From: Beroe ovata
Lineage: Eukaryota; Ctenophora; Nuda; Beroida; Beroidae
Direction: 5' to 3'
NCBI GenBank assembly: GCA_946803715.1
Contig: CAMPET010000400.1
Span: 1 to 22,971, forward strand
DNA: 22,971 nucleotides
The notes under the pieces: generated by a model
Seen by the model: only the letters and a program-made list of their open reading frames with translations
Told to the model about the DNA's origin: nothing
Database searches by the model: none
Made by a program: the position numbers and the translations under genes
Shown here: piece by piece, positions 18,201 to 22,942 of the stretch
Position numbering within the stretch: the stretch's first letter is position 1
How the letters are laid out: every line of letters starts with the position of its first letter

Positions 18201-20048
18201 AAGTTCATAATTCGAATCCGTGACGCCATTTTGTCGATTCGACTTTCAAGGGTCTCATCAAAATGAACTCTCCATACCTATTGGGGAGCTCATCATCCTT
18301 TACAAAGGTTGTACTGAAGAGCTGACCACTCCAAAGCCGTCCTTCATCATCGGCCACGAATATTTCAGATGAGTCGGACGACGCTGTCACTGCCTGAAGG
18401 GGATTGAATTTGAGATTCAGTTTTGAGTTTTCGTTTGAAACTGATGGAAATGGTTGGAGTGAGAAGAATCCTTCCATTTCCAACATAGCACACAGAATGC
18501 ATCAGCCATCAAGTCAAATTTGGAACACTGTACCTTGAAATTGGCCGAATATGGAGCTGGAATTTCATGACAAGAGCTGTCCAAGCTATCTTTTATCACA
18601 ACTCGACCGTCTGATCCAATACCAATGAACTTGGGAACTGAAACAACAATAACCATGGAAAAGCTTGGCAAATATCAGGATCATTAATTCCTCATCTTAA
18701 AGTTTACAAATGGGCTGCTTCAATTGAGACCCACCCTTCACGTTGACATGAGCTGTTTCCATGATCCTTCCATTCCGGTTTTCAGCTACACACGTGTAGG
18801 AGCCCGAGTCCTCGATCTTAGCTTGTTCAATAACCAACTGTCCGTCCTCGAATAGGATCCCCTCCGCTGGTAAATCCATTATCTTGTTATCTGAAGTTTG
18901 TTATCGCTTCAATACACTTGTTTAACACTTGTTTCTCAAGAAGATTGAAAAACCCAATTCATGAACTGGGGTCACATATCAGGATTCACATGCCAATGTA
19001 ACCATGGTAACCACCATACCGTGTAACCAGTAGGTAGAAATGAGGGGTGGTGAGCTCTCCACAGCACAATGGAGTGTCAGAGTGTGTCCTGCATAGGTTT
19101 CCGAGTCCTTGGGGCGTTCCGTTAAGCGAAGATAAAACTCTGAGAGAAATGGCAATGATGTTGGAGTGAGCTTAGAAGTTAGAGTTATGCAGTTTCAGGG
19201 TATATTCTGGAAGTTGGAAGAAGGATCTTACCTTGCTCAGGATCAGGCAATCCAGTGGGTAGAGAGGGATAAACCTCACTCACTGAGCGGAAACTGGGCT
19301 GTGACGTGATTTCATCTCGAGATGGTGTCCCAGTTGATCCTGCAAAGAAGTGGTGTCAGGAGAAGTGTAGTTAGTGTCAACGTCTCGTGGCAATGCAAAA
19401 TGTTGTCAATACGTTGCGTGACTTTGTGTCAAAGGAAATTGTGTCAAGTATGGTTTTGATGTCAACAAAATCATCCTATTTTACCGCCCGCGCTCCCACT
19501 CCCACCCCCACTCCCAGTTCCCCGTCTCACCCACCTTCCAGTACGAGACCCGCATGACTGGGTGGTGGACTAGACCTCTCACTAGTATACACTATCACTG
19601 GGGATGACGTCACTGAGCCGGCACTGCGAGTCGGCAGCCACGAATCACCGAGCGGCATTATCTCCCACGGAATTCTGGAGAAATCAAACTCTTCCCCCTC
19701 CTTCTCTGGCGGCAGGGAATGCTCATTCCCGTCCTGACAGTGCACCACAGACAGCTCAACAGTGGCACGTGTCACTTCTCCCTCCGTTCCCGTGACAATG
19801 TAACTATACACGCCACTGTCACTCAAGTGCAGATCCGTGATAACAAGAGTTCCGTTGCTTAGCAACGCGTGACGCGCCGATCCCTCCTTGATATTGGTAC
19901 TTTCAACCGCCGGGTCGCTAGGATACCCGTCAAAGTCCGGGGTTATGGTGACGTCATGACCGAGACACCGTGTTATCAGGTCCGGTAGAGTGGTGCGACT
20001 CGTCCGGGGATCGAGGGCGGAAAGGACGCTCAAGACCACCCAAAACAT
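1..20048 (-). CDS. Giant secreted Ig / beta-propeller / TSP1 mosaic protein, 3' end outside the window
   Basis: This is one multi-exon gene read from 20048 leftwards. Each exon was defined by an AG acceptor, a GT donor and an uninterrupted frame in the phase left by the previous exon. Counting one copy of each allelic duplication, 56 exons give 8871 nt, exactly 2957 codons. The predicted N-terminus is a signal peptide. The order is Ig1-Ig2-propeller1, Ig3-Ig4-propeller2, Ig5-Ig6-propeller3, Ig7-Ig8-propeller4, Ig9 to Ig13, TSP1, Ig14, TSP1, Ig15, partial Ig16. Ig and TSP1 modules are typical of extracellular adhesion and matrix proteins. The propeller regions resemble tectonin repeats, which often bind glycans or proteins. 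Binding partners are unknown and no transmembrane segment is seen. I know no family with this exact order, so no symbol is given. Exon edges are inferred without transcripts; a few donors (for example GTTTGT at 9346 and GTTCGT at 8961) are weak. Confidence 0.85.
372..759 (-). CDS. Ig15 module with extra cysteines (two exons)
   Basis: Exons 615-759 and 372-472, phases 1-2-1. The first Cys is in LTFVCEIEGRPEPNITWW, with the core Trp, and the second in MEDGPCFSCVGTNSEG. Additional cysteines (VGECL, TMCEV, GPC) could form a second disulfide. The final G strand must come from the next exon, so the phase-1 intron lies inside the domain edge. Confidence 0.8.
845..1000 (-). CDS. TSP1 repeat 2 (single symmetric exon)
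   Basis: One exon of 156 nt, phase 1 to 1. WTEWSEFTPCSSECDGG carries the W-x-x-W motif (the usual C-mannosylation site) and the C-S-x-x-C core; RERVC, NVC, VPC and ITC complete six cysteines. It ends with a short KD linker into Ig15. Confidence 0.93.
1140..1702 (-). CDS. Ig14 module (three exons)
   Basis: The rest of exon 1625-1732, then 1340-1447 and 1140-1239; inner introns are phase 0 and the exit is phase 1. The first Cys is in SPGDTLTLTCE, the core Trp in LHVEWFKDGES and the second Cys in ATESDSGEYTCIGYNFAGED. An extra Cys lies in LENCNN. Both inner donors (GTTATA and GTTTGA) are weak, but the joined frame gives a complete domain. Confidence 0.8.
1703..2050 (-). CDS. TSP1 repeat 1 (split by an intron)
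   Basis: Exon 1920-2050 (phase 1 to 0) plus the first ten codons of exon 1625-1732. YGEWSECDVSCGDGVQYR shows the W-x-x-W-type start reduced to one Trp, with the C-S-x-x-C-G core as CDVSCG. The remaining cysteines are in EKC, GMC and TRTCSTMPCP, giving six in all, as in a normal thrombospondin type-1 repeat. The second exon continues without a break into Ig14, unlike TSP1 repeat 2, which has its own symmetric exon. Confidence 0.88.
2143..2655 (-). CDS. Ig13 module (two exons)
   Basis: Exons 2459-2655 and 2143-2302, phases 1-0-1. The first exon begins with about 25 extra residues rich in Ser, Glu and Asp before the domain, perhaps a hinge. The first Cys is in GTSITLVCHVNGAPTPNVTW, which ends at the core Trp, and the second in ELDAGRYSCKATNFISND. 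This is the fifth Ig of the run and directly precedes the first TSP1. Confidence 0.87.
2768..3305 (-). CDS. Ig12 module (two exons)
   Basis: Exons 3144-3305 and 2768-2887, all junctions phase 1. The first Cys is in GQRVKVSCIASAGPSPQIYI and the second in SVTGVYSCVAVNSRGAD, with the G strand EGVITVF. The core Trp is replaced by Ile/Tyr. The acceptor CTCCATCAG at 3305 is the one that gives phase 1. The inner intron carries degenerate minisatellite monomers. Confidence 0.84.
2888..3143. repeat. Degenerate AAGTGGTGTCAA minisatellite
   Basis: Many diverged monomers of the GGTGTCAA family fill the Ig12 inner intron. They include a longer internal duplication: a block with GTGTCAAGCAATAATGTCCG appears near 2998 and again near 3092. 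Confidence 0.8.
3478..3848 (-). CDS. Ig11 module (two exons)
   Basis: Exons 3724-3848 and 3478-3622, phases 1-0-1. The first Cys is in GGSVTLSCNAIGSPTPEISW, which ends at the core Trp, and the second in RDQIGLYKCTARNGYET. The acceptor at 3848 (CACCAG) was chosen because it gives phase 1 and a normal strand A (KLEFTV), like Ig10. Strand A' contains PVDTTAN, encoded by one monomer of the intronic minisatellite family. Confidence 0.86.
3919..4045. repeat. 41-bp tandem repeat, two clean copies plus degenerate remnants
   Basis: A unit starting GTACATTGTACAACACAGGG and ending GACAGCAT or GACACCAT occurs at 3919-3959 and 3960-4000, followed by degenerate units. A related 43-bp pair lies at about 4391-4476 in the other allele. 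It lies in the Ig10-Ig11 intron. Confidence 0.8.
4065..4227 (-). other. Redundant allelic copy of the Ig10 second exon
   Basis: The length is identical (163 nt) to 4485-4647, with 7 substitutions that change three residues. It starts in phase 0 and ends in phase 1, so it can replace 4485-4647 but cannot follow it. It is followed on the plus strand by a GT run that ends in the N at 4253. The intron flanks are shared too. It is best read as the other haplotype. Confidence 0.82.
4236..4252. repeat. Short GT microsatellite abutting an N
   Basis: A GT run ends at the N at 4253. The allelic counterpart at about 4655-4668 continues into unique intron sequence, which shows where the left contig stops. 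Confidence 0.85.
4254..4383. other. Unexplained 130-bp segment after the N gap
   Basis: This segment sits between the N at 4253 and the start of the second allelic copy. It does not match the corresponding part of the first copy. It could be an allelic insertion or a contig-end artefact. No coding potential consistent with the gene is seen. Confidence 0.4.
4485..4941 (-). CDS. Ig10 module (two exons)
   Basis: Exons 4829-4941 and 4485-4647, phases 1-0-1. Visible are GENHVMLCGATSLPLPTITW with the first Cys, the P-x-P turn and the core Trp, then ATAADSGHTYTCEASNGRE with D-x-G and the second Cys, and the G strand AQLVVRG. A second copy of the 163-nt second exon lies at 4065-4227 beyond an N. Confidence 0.87.
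5100..5490 (-). CDS. Ig9 module (two exons)
   Basis: Exons 5303-5490 and 5100-5220, phases 1-0-1. The first Cys is in GDDIEMECEARGTPTNT and the second in GMAEWYRCTASNMYGTD, with the G strand FQVLIL. The core Trp is not obvious (TQTIIPRGD). This starts the run of five consecutive Ig domains after the fourth propeller. Confidence 0.82.
5578..7707 (-). CDS. Beta-propeller-like region 4, the longest (about 416 aa)
   Basis: Exons 7592-7707, 7294-7466, 6289-6718, 6023-6188 and 5578-5940, phases 1-0-2-0-1-1. Repeats include KYLATLGDGKTYVSPDL, LDIAVYEETLFLVLSDYHVY (across a splice), ASEWTEDTSPSQISSVGVLL, MLHWAGIHGDSVYGVGYDRT, PSWRAIPTVSGVECAAVSRD and GWVYVVEMGGDIARFKV. This is a strong tectonin-like pattern. 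The acceptor at 7466 (TTCCCAG) was preferred over one near 7543 because it joins a continuous strand and keeps phase 0. The intron 6719-7293 (575 bp) holds no exon I can support. Confidence 0.72.
7781..7815. repeat. 19-bp direct repeat duplicating a splice donor
   Basis: CTCTTACCGATAATTG occurs at 7781-7796 and 7800-7815. On the minus strand each copy reads CAATTATCG|GTAAGAG, so the donor of the Ig8 exon is present twice. Use of the distal one adds 19 nt and shifts the frame. Confidence 0.85.
7807..8224 (-). CDS. Ig8 module lacking both canonical cysteines
   Basis: Exons 8083-8224 and 7807-7982, phases 1-2-1. The fold signature is kept: strand B (NIKMEVEVESS), the C-strand Trp (LRYIWERIE) and HEGGYRVTAINGRDRVTS with the F-strand Tyr and the N-G turn. 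Both disulfide positions are lost (Val/Glu in strand B, Val in strand F). One unpaired Cys lies mid-domain (WKHCSIS). The donor at 7806 sits in a 19-bp tandem duplication that offers a second, frame-shifting donor. Confidence 0.75.
8303..9152 (-). CDS. Ig7 module (two exons)
   Basis: Exons 8962-9152 and 8303-8432, phases 1-0-1, separated by a 529-bp intron with no other exon seen. The first Cys is in ASYVTATCHVTYTGSEKP and the second in FEDQGNYRCQAETDG, with the G strand DSVDVNVY. The core Trp is replaced by Leu (VLRLTHDD). The donor at 8961 (GTTCGT) is weak but leaves the phase the next exon needs. Confidence 0.75.
9289..9328. repeat. 16-bp direct repeat, two copies
   Basis: GCCAGTTTAGGTACTC is followed immediately by a second copy, just inside the intron next to the last exon of propeller 3. 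It is probably a simple slippage duplication. Confidence 0.75.
9347..11393 (-). CDS. Beta-propeller-like region 3 (about 363 aa)
   Basis: Seven exons: 11292-11393, 11113-11186, 10806-10919, 10403-10629, 10006-10162, 9630-9833 and 9347-9557. Phases run 1-1-0-0-2-0-0-1 and all are open. It has the clearest tectonin-like repeats in the gene: SIFYVGRDNELYTAP, VVSGVVYGVTPSNWLVKW, NGDRWSRVRIPTVDQ followed by MTSIAVSVSGAVYGV and DGYLYARNKMSNNWHR, QVWILQDGDLFSVHHD, and HHAGLLGVTRDGDVIVKF. The donor of 10403-10629 (AG|GTGAGA) was preferred over an earlier in-frame GT because only it leaves phase 2, which the next exon needs. A 16-bp direct repeat lies just past the last donor. Confidence 0.72.
11533..12009 (-). 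CDS. Ig6 module (two exons)
   Basis: Exons 11852-12009 and 11533-11650, phases 1-0-1. Visible are KYVTLMCVATGSPKPDITWY with the first Cys, the S-P-K-P turn and the core Trp, then TREYTGRYSCVASNDLGS with the second Cys and the N-x-x-G turn. It is a clear I-set Ig and the last one before propeller 3. The first exon also exists as a near-identical copy at 12616-12773. Confidence 0.85.
11769..11838. repeat. 27-bp tandem repeat, about 2.5 copies
   Basis: The unit starts TAGCCACTAAAATAGC and ends ACCAGAGGA. It repeats in the intron between the two Ig6 exons. The allelic copy at about 12558-12600 has one unit fewer. Confidence 0.8.
12028..12335. repeat. GTGGTGTCAAGRRAA minisatellite, left allele
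   Basis: About 20 imperfect monomers of 15-16 bp with core GGTGTCAA. It fills the intron between the Ig5 and Ig6 exons. Because the period is mainly a multiple of three and lacks stops, it produces spurious open frames on both strands (for example LDTTSLDTT-like strings on the minus strand). Confidence 0.9.
12343..12773 (-). other. Redundant allelic exons (copy of Ig5 second half and Ig6 first half) around an N gap
   Basis: Exon 12616-12773 copies 11852-12009 with about 4 substitutions in 158 nt. Exon 12343-12495 copies 13023-13181 with three residue changes, but is cut at the N at 12496, losing its acceptor. In the order given, 12616-12773 ends in phase 0 while 12343-12495 is in phase 1, so they cannot be joined in frame. 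Dropping both leaves Ig5 and Ig6 intact and in frame. The simplest reading is that both haplotypes were placed in tandem at an assembly gap. Confidence 0.8.
12788..13014. repeat. GTGGTGTCAAGRRAA minisatellite, right allele
   Basis: About 15 monomers of the same 15-bp family as 12028-12335, at the equivalent intron position in the second copy of the duplicated unit. It ends a few bases from the donor of the Ig5 exon at 13022. Confidence 0.9.
13023..13503 (-). CDS. Ig5 module (two exons)
   Basis: Exons 13369-13503 and 13023-13181, bounded and split by phase-1 introns. The first Cys is in LFSVQCVVRGIPPVS and the second in SSHEGHYTCSVRTDDGTA, with the G strand KTMSLTVG. The core Trp is replaced (ITILHVD). 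The second exon is the complete allele of a pair: a truncated near-identical copy lies at 12343-12495. Confidence 0.82.
13504..14928 (-). other. Longest intron of the giant gene (about 1.4 kb), no exon seen
   Basis: The flanking exons match in phase (1 to 1). The interval is AT-rich, lacks the TTGACACCAC minisatellite seen in other introns, and offers no open segment with good splice sites in the required phase. Two hydrophobic open frames on the minus strand (about 14505-14708 and 13731-14027) have low-complexity, intron-like composition and no domain signature. I see nothing functional here. Confidence 0.5.
14929..16012 (-). CDS. Beta-propeller-like region 2 (about 248 aa)
   Basis: Exons 15770-16012, 15365-15663 and 14929-15130, phases 1-1-0-1, all open. 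Blade-like segments include IRLNRHDDKLIRAL followed by EEWMPLDTCC, FQAITALFHDG, and AITSIAVDDYKIWVV followed by GGLFHLEWRDSTATWQEV. The alternation of a hydrophobic strand, a D/G turn and a terminal W is the tectonin-like pattern. The first exon contains a very hydrophobic stretch near its start (FELFLLLDASI), which probably forms an inner strand; it is too short for a membrane helix. The acceptor at 16012 was chosen because it keeps phase 1 and the exon open over 81 codons. Confidence 0.62.
16304..16666 (-). CDS. Ig4 module, diverged (two exons)
   Basis: Exons 16509-16666 and 16304-16409, phases 1-0-1. The first half is clear: a strand-A segment (EFERPVRERYF), then SMAYFECVPNF with the first Cys and VLIEWSRNGIKLP with the core Trp. 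The second half is weak: the only Cys is in HLDVISCQLSTHF and the D-x-G-x-Y motif is absent. The Ig call rests on the first half, the position and the exon phases. Confidence 0.65.
16841..17229 (-). CDS. Ig3 module (two exons)
   Basis: Exons 17096-17229 and 16841-16985, outer introns phase 1 and inner intron phase 0. The first Cys is in GSTVTLTCRVFGIPTP, the usual B strand followed by the G-x-P-x-P turn. The second Cys is in SSTQLQCFSVNPAGSDS, followed by an N-x-x-G turn and the G strand ALADITVY. The C-strand Trp is missing, and the usual Tyr two before the second Cys is replaced, so this is a diverged Ig domain. Confidence 0.78.
17340..18637 (-). CDS. Beta-propeller-like region 1 (tectonin-like, about 205 aa)
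   Basis: Six exons: 18534-18637, 18278-18393, 18020-18122, 17770-17853, 17542-17644 and 17340-17444. Phases run 1-0-2-0-0-1-1 and all frames stay open. The repeating pattern is a short hydrophobic strand, then 'dG.lyv', then a W-containing turn. Examples are PKFIGIGSDGRVVIK, EIFVADDEGRLWSGQ, VDVAMGPDEKLYAVDSFS followed by GPWKK, and SITFDNEGYLIAL. This spacing fits tectonin or TECPR-type propeller blades of about 40-50 residues. The length suggests four to five blades. The tectonin label is pattern-based; another propeller class is possible. The segment lies between Ig2 and Ig3 with phase-1 introns at both ends. Confidence 0.65.
18735..19139 (-). CDS. Ig2 module (two exons)
   Basis: Exons 19020-19139 and 18735-18890, bounded by phase-1 introns and split by a phase-1 intron just after the C-strand tryptophan. 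Visible hallmarks are LTLHCAVE with the first Cys, YWLHD with the core Trp, then KIEDSGSYTCVAEN with the second Cys and the D-x-G-x-Y motif, ending AHVNVK. It is a textbook I-set Ig domain and completes the first Ig pair ahead of propeller 1. Confidence 0.88.
19232..20048 (-). CDS. Signal peptide, Ig1 (no canonical cysteine pair) and Ser/Pro/Glu-rich linker
   Basis: Exons 19535-20048 (514 nt) and 19232-19339. The ATG at 20048 is followed by a short hydrophobic run (MFWVVLSVLSAL), read as a signal peptide. An in-frame TGA lies four codons upstream with no acceptor in between, so this is the likely start. The Ig-like region ends in LTITDL-type sequence (TLVITDLHLSDSGVYSYIV) and keeps the D-x-G-x-Y motif. 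The second cysteine is replaced by Tyr (YSYIV, not YTCIV) and the first by Pro (VTITPDF). A polar linker of about 100 residues follows, rich in Ser, Pro and Glu, spanning the rest of exon 1 and all of exon 2. The donor after 19535 was chosen because only phase 1 keeps exon 2 open. Confidence 0.75.
19335..19450. repeat. Scattered minisatellite monomers
   Basis: Several degenerate AAGTGGTGTCAG or GTGTCAA monomers lie in the intron between the first two exons of the giant gene, the same family as the larger arrays further left. Isolated monomers also occur near 300-360, 548-560, 1278-1290, 2710-2750 and 20090-20125. Confidence 0.6.
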
Positions 20049-20504
20049 GCGTCATGTGCTGCAGTGGATCACACGGGAAATCAAGACGTGGTGTCACGAG
20101 AGCGGATATCAGCGGTGTCAACGTTGGAGTCAATGTAGTTTGTTACAACACTAACTCTATGAGGGAGGTCATGGTGTCAAAAGAGAGACTTCAAAAGTTG
20201 TTCAGCAAAAAGCAAGAAGAAAAGAAATCTTCCAATGATAATGAAATGATAATCATAAATTTAAGACTGAAGCCAAACAAAAATCAAACAAAAACTAAAA
20301 AAGCCATAACCTGCTACGGAGCCTGCTAGGGCGTGAATTATCACGCATAATATATGAATCACGCACTACATATCACGCATCACATTTATGCACTATGATG
20401 ACCTATAGCACGAAATGCGGAGTGTGTTTGTGTGTGTGTGTTTGTGTTTGTGTGTGTGTGNACACACTATTAGATTATCCGGTGTGTGTGTGTGTGTGTG
20501 TGTT

Positions 20505-20549
<45 letters not shown>

Positions 20550-21470
20550 TCGGCAGACATCACGGTACTCAACACTGTGAATACTGTCTTATATTCAATT
20601 CAGTCGTGCATGATATCAAACCGGTTTCGTATAACTATATGATATAGAGCAAGTCACGTGGGTCCTTATGTCATGTTTAAAATAGATGTGTATGGAATGA
20701 TTTTATTATGCATATACTAGGGAATATATTGGGGCGCATATGGCATCTGTTTGGTCAAAGGTGTACACAACCGCGACGAGGGCTGAACAGATTGATCAGC
20801 AGAGAGTTCGGTGGATGTACGTCGAGTGATAGGAAATACGGAGTTAAGCAGATCGGAATCGAGTGTATCTGAAAACAATATTTTCGAAGTTGGTCGGAAT
20901 TAAGTGATGAGTGATAGCTGATGATACTATAGATTACCCAGAAAATCGCAAAGTGTAGCAAGAAATAGATTTCACAAACCCGCACAAGACCCTCGTTAGT
21001 ACAGTAATGTAGCGATATTACCCCAATAGTAAGAAAAGCGCGCTGCAGCTTATACTGAAAAACTCTCTGCATAAAATGCTAGTGGCCACTAAATAACTGA
21101 CAACCCATCTAATAAATATAATATTTTATACGTTACATATAACGTGTGAAATATATACAGAAAATATATAGATAGCCGCTGTGATCAGAGTCCTAGCTAT
21201 AACCCGCCTGAGTGTTGAGTGGAGAGAAATATTATATCGATATTTTAGACAGCAACTTCGTAAAGAATTATATATTTTCCGTCGCTCACTCTCGCGATAC
21301 ACACACACACATAGAATATGTGTCGTAAACTAGTCATTCATCTGCGATAGGTATTTCACCAAATCACTATGCTGTCTCATGCAGAAGCTTGAGACCGCGA
21401 TTTTAGTGCAGTACATAGATTCGTAAGGTTTCAACCAATTTTTGCCTGAAATGCGGCTTGAAGAACAACT
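20049..21470. other. Intergenic interval, no gene supported
   Basis: It lies upstream of the giant gene and downstream of the small cysteine-rich gene. It contains the GT microsatellite, an N gap and AT-rich sequence. No clear TATA box or exon could be assigned. The promoter of the giant gene is presumably here. Confidence 0.5.
20420..20546. repeat. GT/TG microsatellite interrupted by N at 20461
   Basis: Long GT runs with TTTGTG interruptions lie on both sides of an N. The sequence just after the N (ACACACTATTAGATTATCCG) is unique. The reading frames in it (VCVCVC, THTHTH) are artefacts. The N very likely marks an assembly gap at a simple repeat, as at 4253. Confidence 0.92.
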
Positions 21471-21476
21471 TTTATT
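21471..21476 (-). promoter_or_regulatory. Candidate polyadenylation signal AATAAA
   Basis: TTTATT on the plus strand reads AATAAA on the minus strand, 160 nt past the proposed stop of the C8-like gene. A single hexamer in AT-rich DNA is weak evidence alone. Confidence 0.35.
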
Positions 21477-21636
21477 GCCCCATCCATCCCGATTTACTGA
21501 TTTACGTTTTTGAGTCCTCCGTCTGTGATGTATAGCTTGTTTATAAGTTTACAGTACTCATCCAATGCGTTGAAACTTGAATGATAGTGAACTTGCTGTG
21601 TGAAAACAAATCGGTACCGATCGGTTCCGGTACAAA

Positions 21637-21680
21637 TCAAAGTATGCAACATGCAGTTGCACAACTGTAACGAGACTCTC
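21637..21680 (-). CDS. Candidate terminal exon of the C8-like gene
   Basis: The acceptor CGTCTCTGCAG at 21681 has a good pyrimidine tract. In the required phase 1 the frame reads ESRYSCATACCIL and then TGA, adding three cysteines. An AATAAA lies about 160 nt downstream. If correct, the protein has 126 residues. The assignment rests only on phase, splice site and the polyadenylation signal; another exon is possible. Confidence 0.35.
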
Positions 21681-22190
21681 CTGCAGAGACGTGCGAAGGT
21701 ACATACTACAGCTCACCGATAACAAGCATAGCTATCCGCGAACAATACGTGTGCAATTTAAAATAAGAACAAAATGGAGTTTGAGTGACGGCGATCGGCA
21801 TCAAAGACCCTCAAATCGACACATAAGTAAACTATTTTAGTACACAAGCTTTTTTCTAAAACTCGAAACTGTCTGCTATAAACAGAACCCAATACCTTAT
21901 TATGGTATAGCTATGGCATAGTTTCCACCCCTGGTGTAACACTATAAATGGGTAACAAATGCGTTGTAGCTGTGGACAGCTATCAGCAAAACACGGCATT
22001 CCCATTGGTGACAATAGTAATTAAACCCAAGCAGCATACTTATTAATATAACGGCTACTCGACTCACGATAGGTTACAATGGTATGTAGTGGTGTGTGAG
22101 AATTCTATGTATAGGATCTTAAATAAGGATTCAGAGAGGAGTACCACCCTACTTCCCCCCTTCCTATGACTCATGTAATCCAGTACTGAC

Positions 22191-22700
22191 CTGATATACA
22201 GGAAGGCGGCAGCTCGACAGTCACCCCAATGGCAGCGCGACAGGCAGTCACGTATCTCCTAGCAACAGCACAATGGTCACGTGATGAACACACCGCTCGC
22301 AAACACAATTGGAAGTACGTTGTCTCGTCAACAACCTGTGGGGAGATATATTGACACTGACAACGAGATCTTGGTAGAAGCAGTTGCCAAGATCAGAACA
22401 AGATATATTAACAACTCAATCATGTTTCTCCCAAGTTAATGTAACTTACCTCATTGCACGTGTCTTTGTCACCCAAGTAGTAGTAAGAACACGTTGTCAC
22501 TGCTTTCTGCTGCCAGTAAACGTCATCATTACAGAAATTCTCCTGAAATAAACACGATTCCATTCATGAACAGCTAATAGATACATGAAAGGGGTACGTA
22601 CGAGGATATTGGCAAAAATTCTAGTTTCTTCTCTCATATAAGGTTCAAAGTCACATGAATGGCAAAAAATTAGGGCCGTGAGTGCCAGTAAAGCCTTCAT
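22191..22700 (-). CDS. Small secreted cysteine-rich protein with C8-like domain
   Basis: Exons 22602-22700, 22450-22542 and 22191-22335, phases 0-0-1. The start ATG at 22700 leads into a typical signal peptide (MKALLALTALIFCHS). Exons 2 and 3 encode a cysteine-rich stretch in which YFQLCLRAVCSSRDHC, followed by RRYVTACRAAIG and LPPSC, matches the cysteine spacing of the C8 domain found after VWD in von Willebrand factor, mucins and zonadhesin. No VWD domain is visible before it, which is unusual. The second and third exons have strong GT-AG sites and no stops. The donor of exon 1 could also be the next GTAC four bases on, but phase 0 fits exon 2. The gene needs at least one more exon. It is probably extracellular; its partner is unknown. 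Confidence 0.68.
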
Positions 22701-22704
22701 TCGA

Positions 22705-22938
22705 GACCCTCAAAATCGGAGTATAAAAGTGTGGTACTGAGATAGGCGGATATTTAGGTAGGGGTACGAGATAGAACCAGGAATTCGATCAGGAATCGAT
22801 TCAGCGTCCAAAAATACATAGGAATCGATGCTATTTGCTTGAAAATGGGATGAAAATTTAGGTTCGAATTTCTGATATCAGTATCGGTGGAATTACAAGT
22901 GAGTGATCCCACACTTTTATACTTCGATTTTGAGGGTC
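22705..22938. repeat. 30-bp inverted repeat flanking a 174-bp spacer, putative shared promoter
   Basis: The left arm 22705-22734 and right arm 22909-22938 are reverse complements with one mismatch. Each contains TATAAAAG: 22722-22729 on plus and 22914-22921 on minus. Each arm ends four bases before an ATG (22700 minus, 22943 plus). The arrangement fits a duplicated and inverted 5' region. Whether the TATAAAAG motifs act as TATA boxes (each 214 bp from the ATG it would serve) is unknown. Confidence 0.7.
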
Positions 22939-22942
22939 CCTA

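Noticed and set aside
20393-20642. VCVC- and THTH-rich open frames
   Set aside because: Translation of a GT microsatellite across an N gap.
20755-21072. Minus-strand 105-codon hydrophobic open frame
   Set aside because: No domain, no signal peptide logic, AT-rich, and no consistent splice sites with either neighbouring gene.
19535-22335. Joining the C8-like gene directly to the giant gene
   Set aside because: The C8 exon ends in phase 1, and no AG in the first part of exon 19535-20048 gives that phase. An in-frame TGA lies upstream of the ATG, which itself starts a signal peptide.
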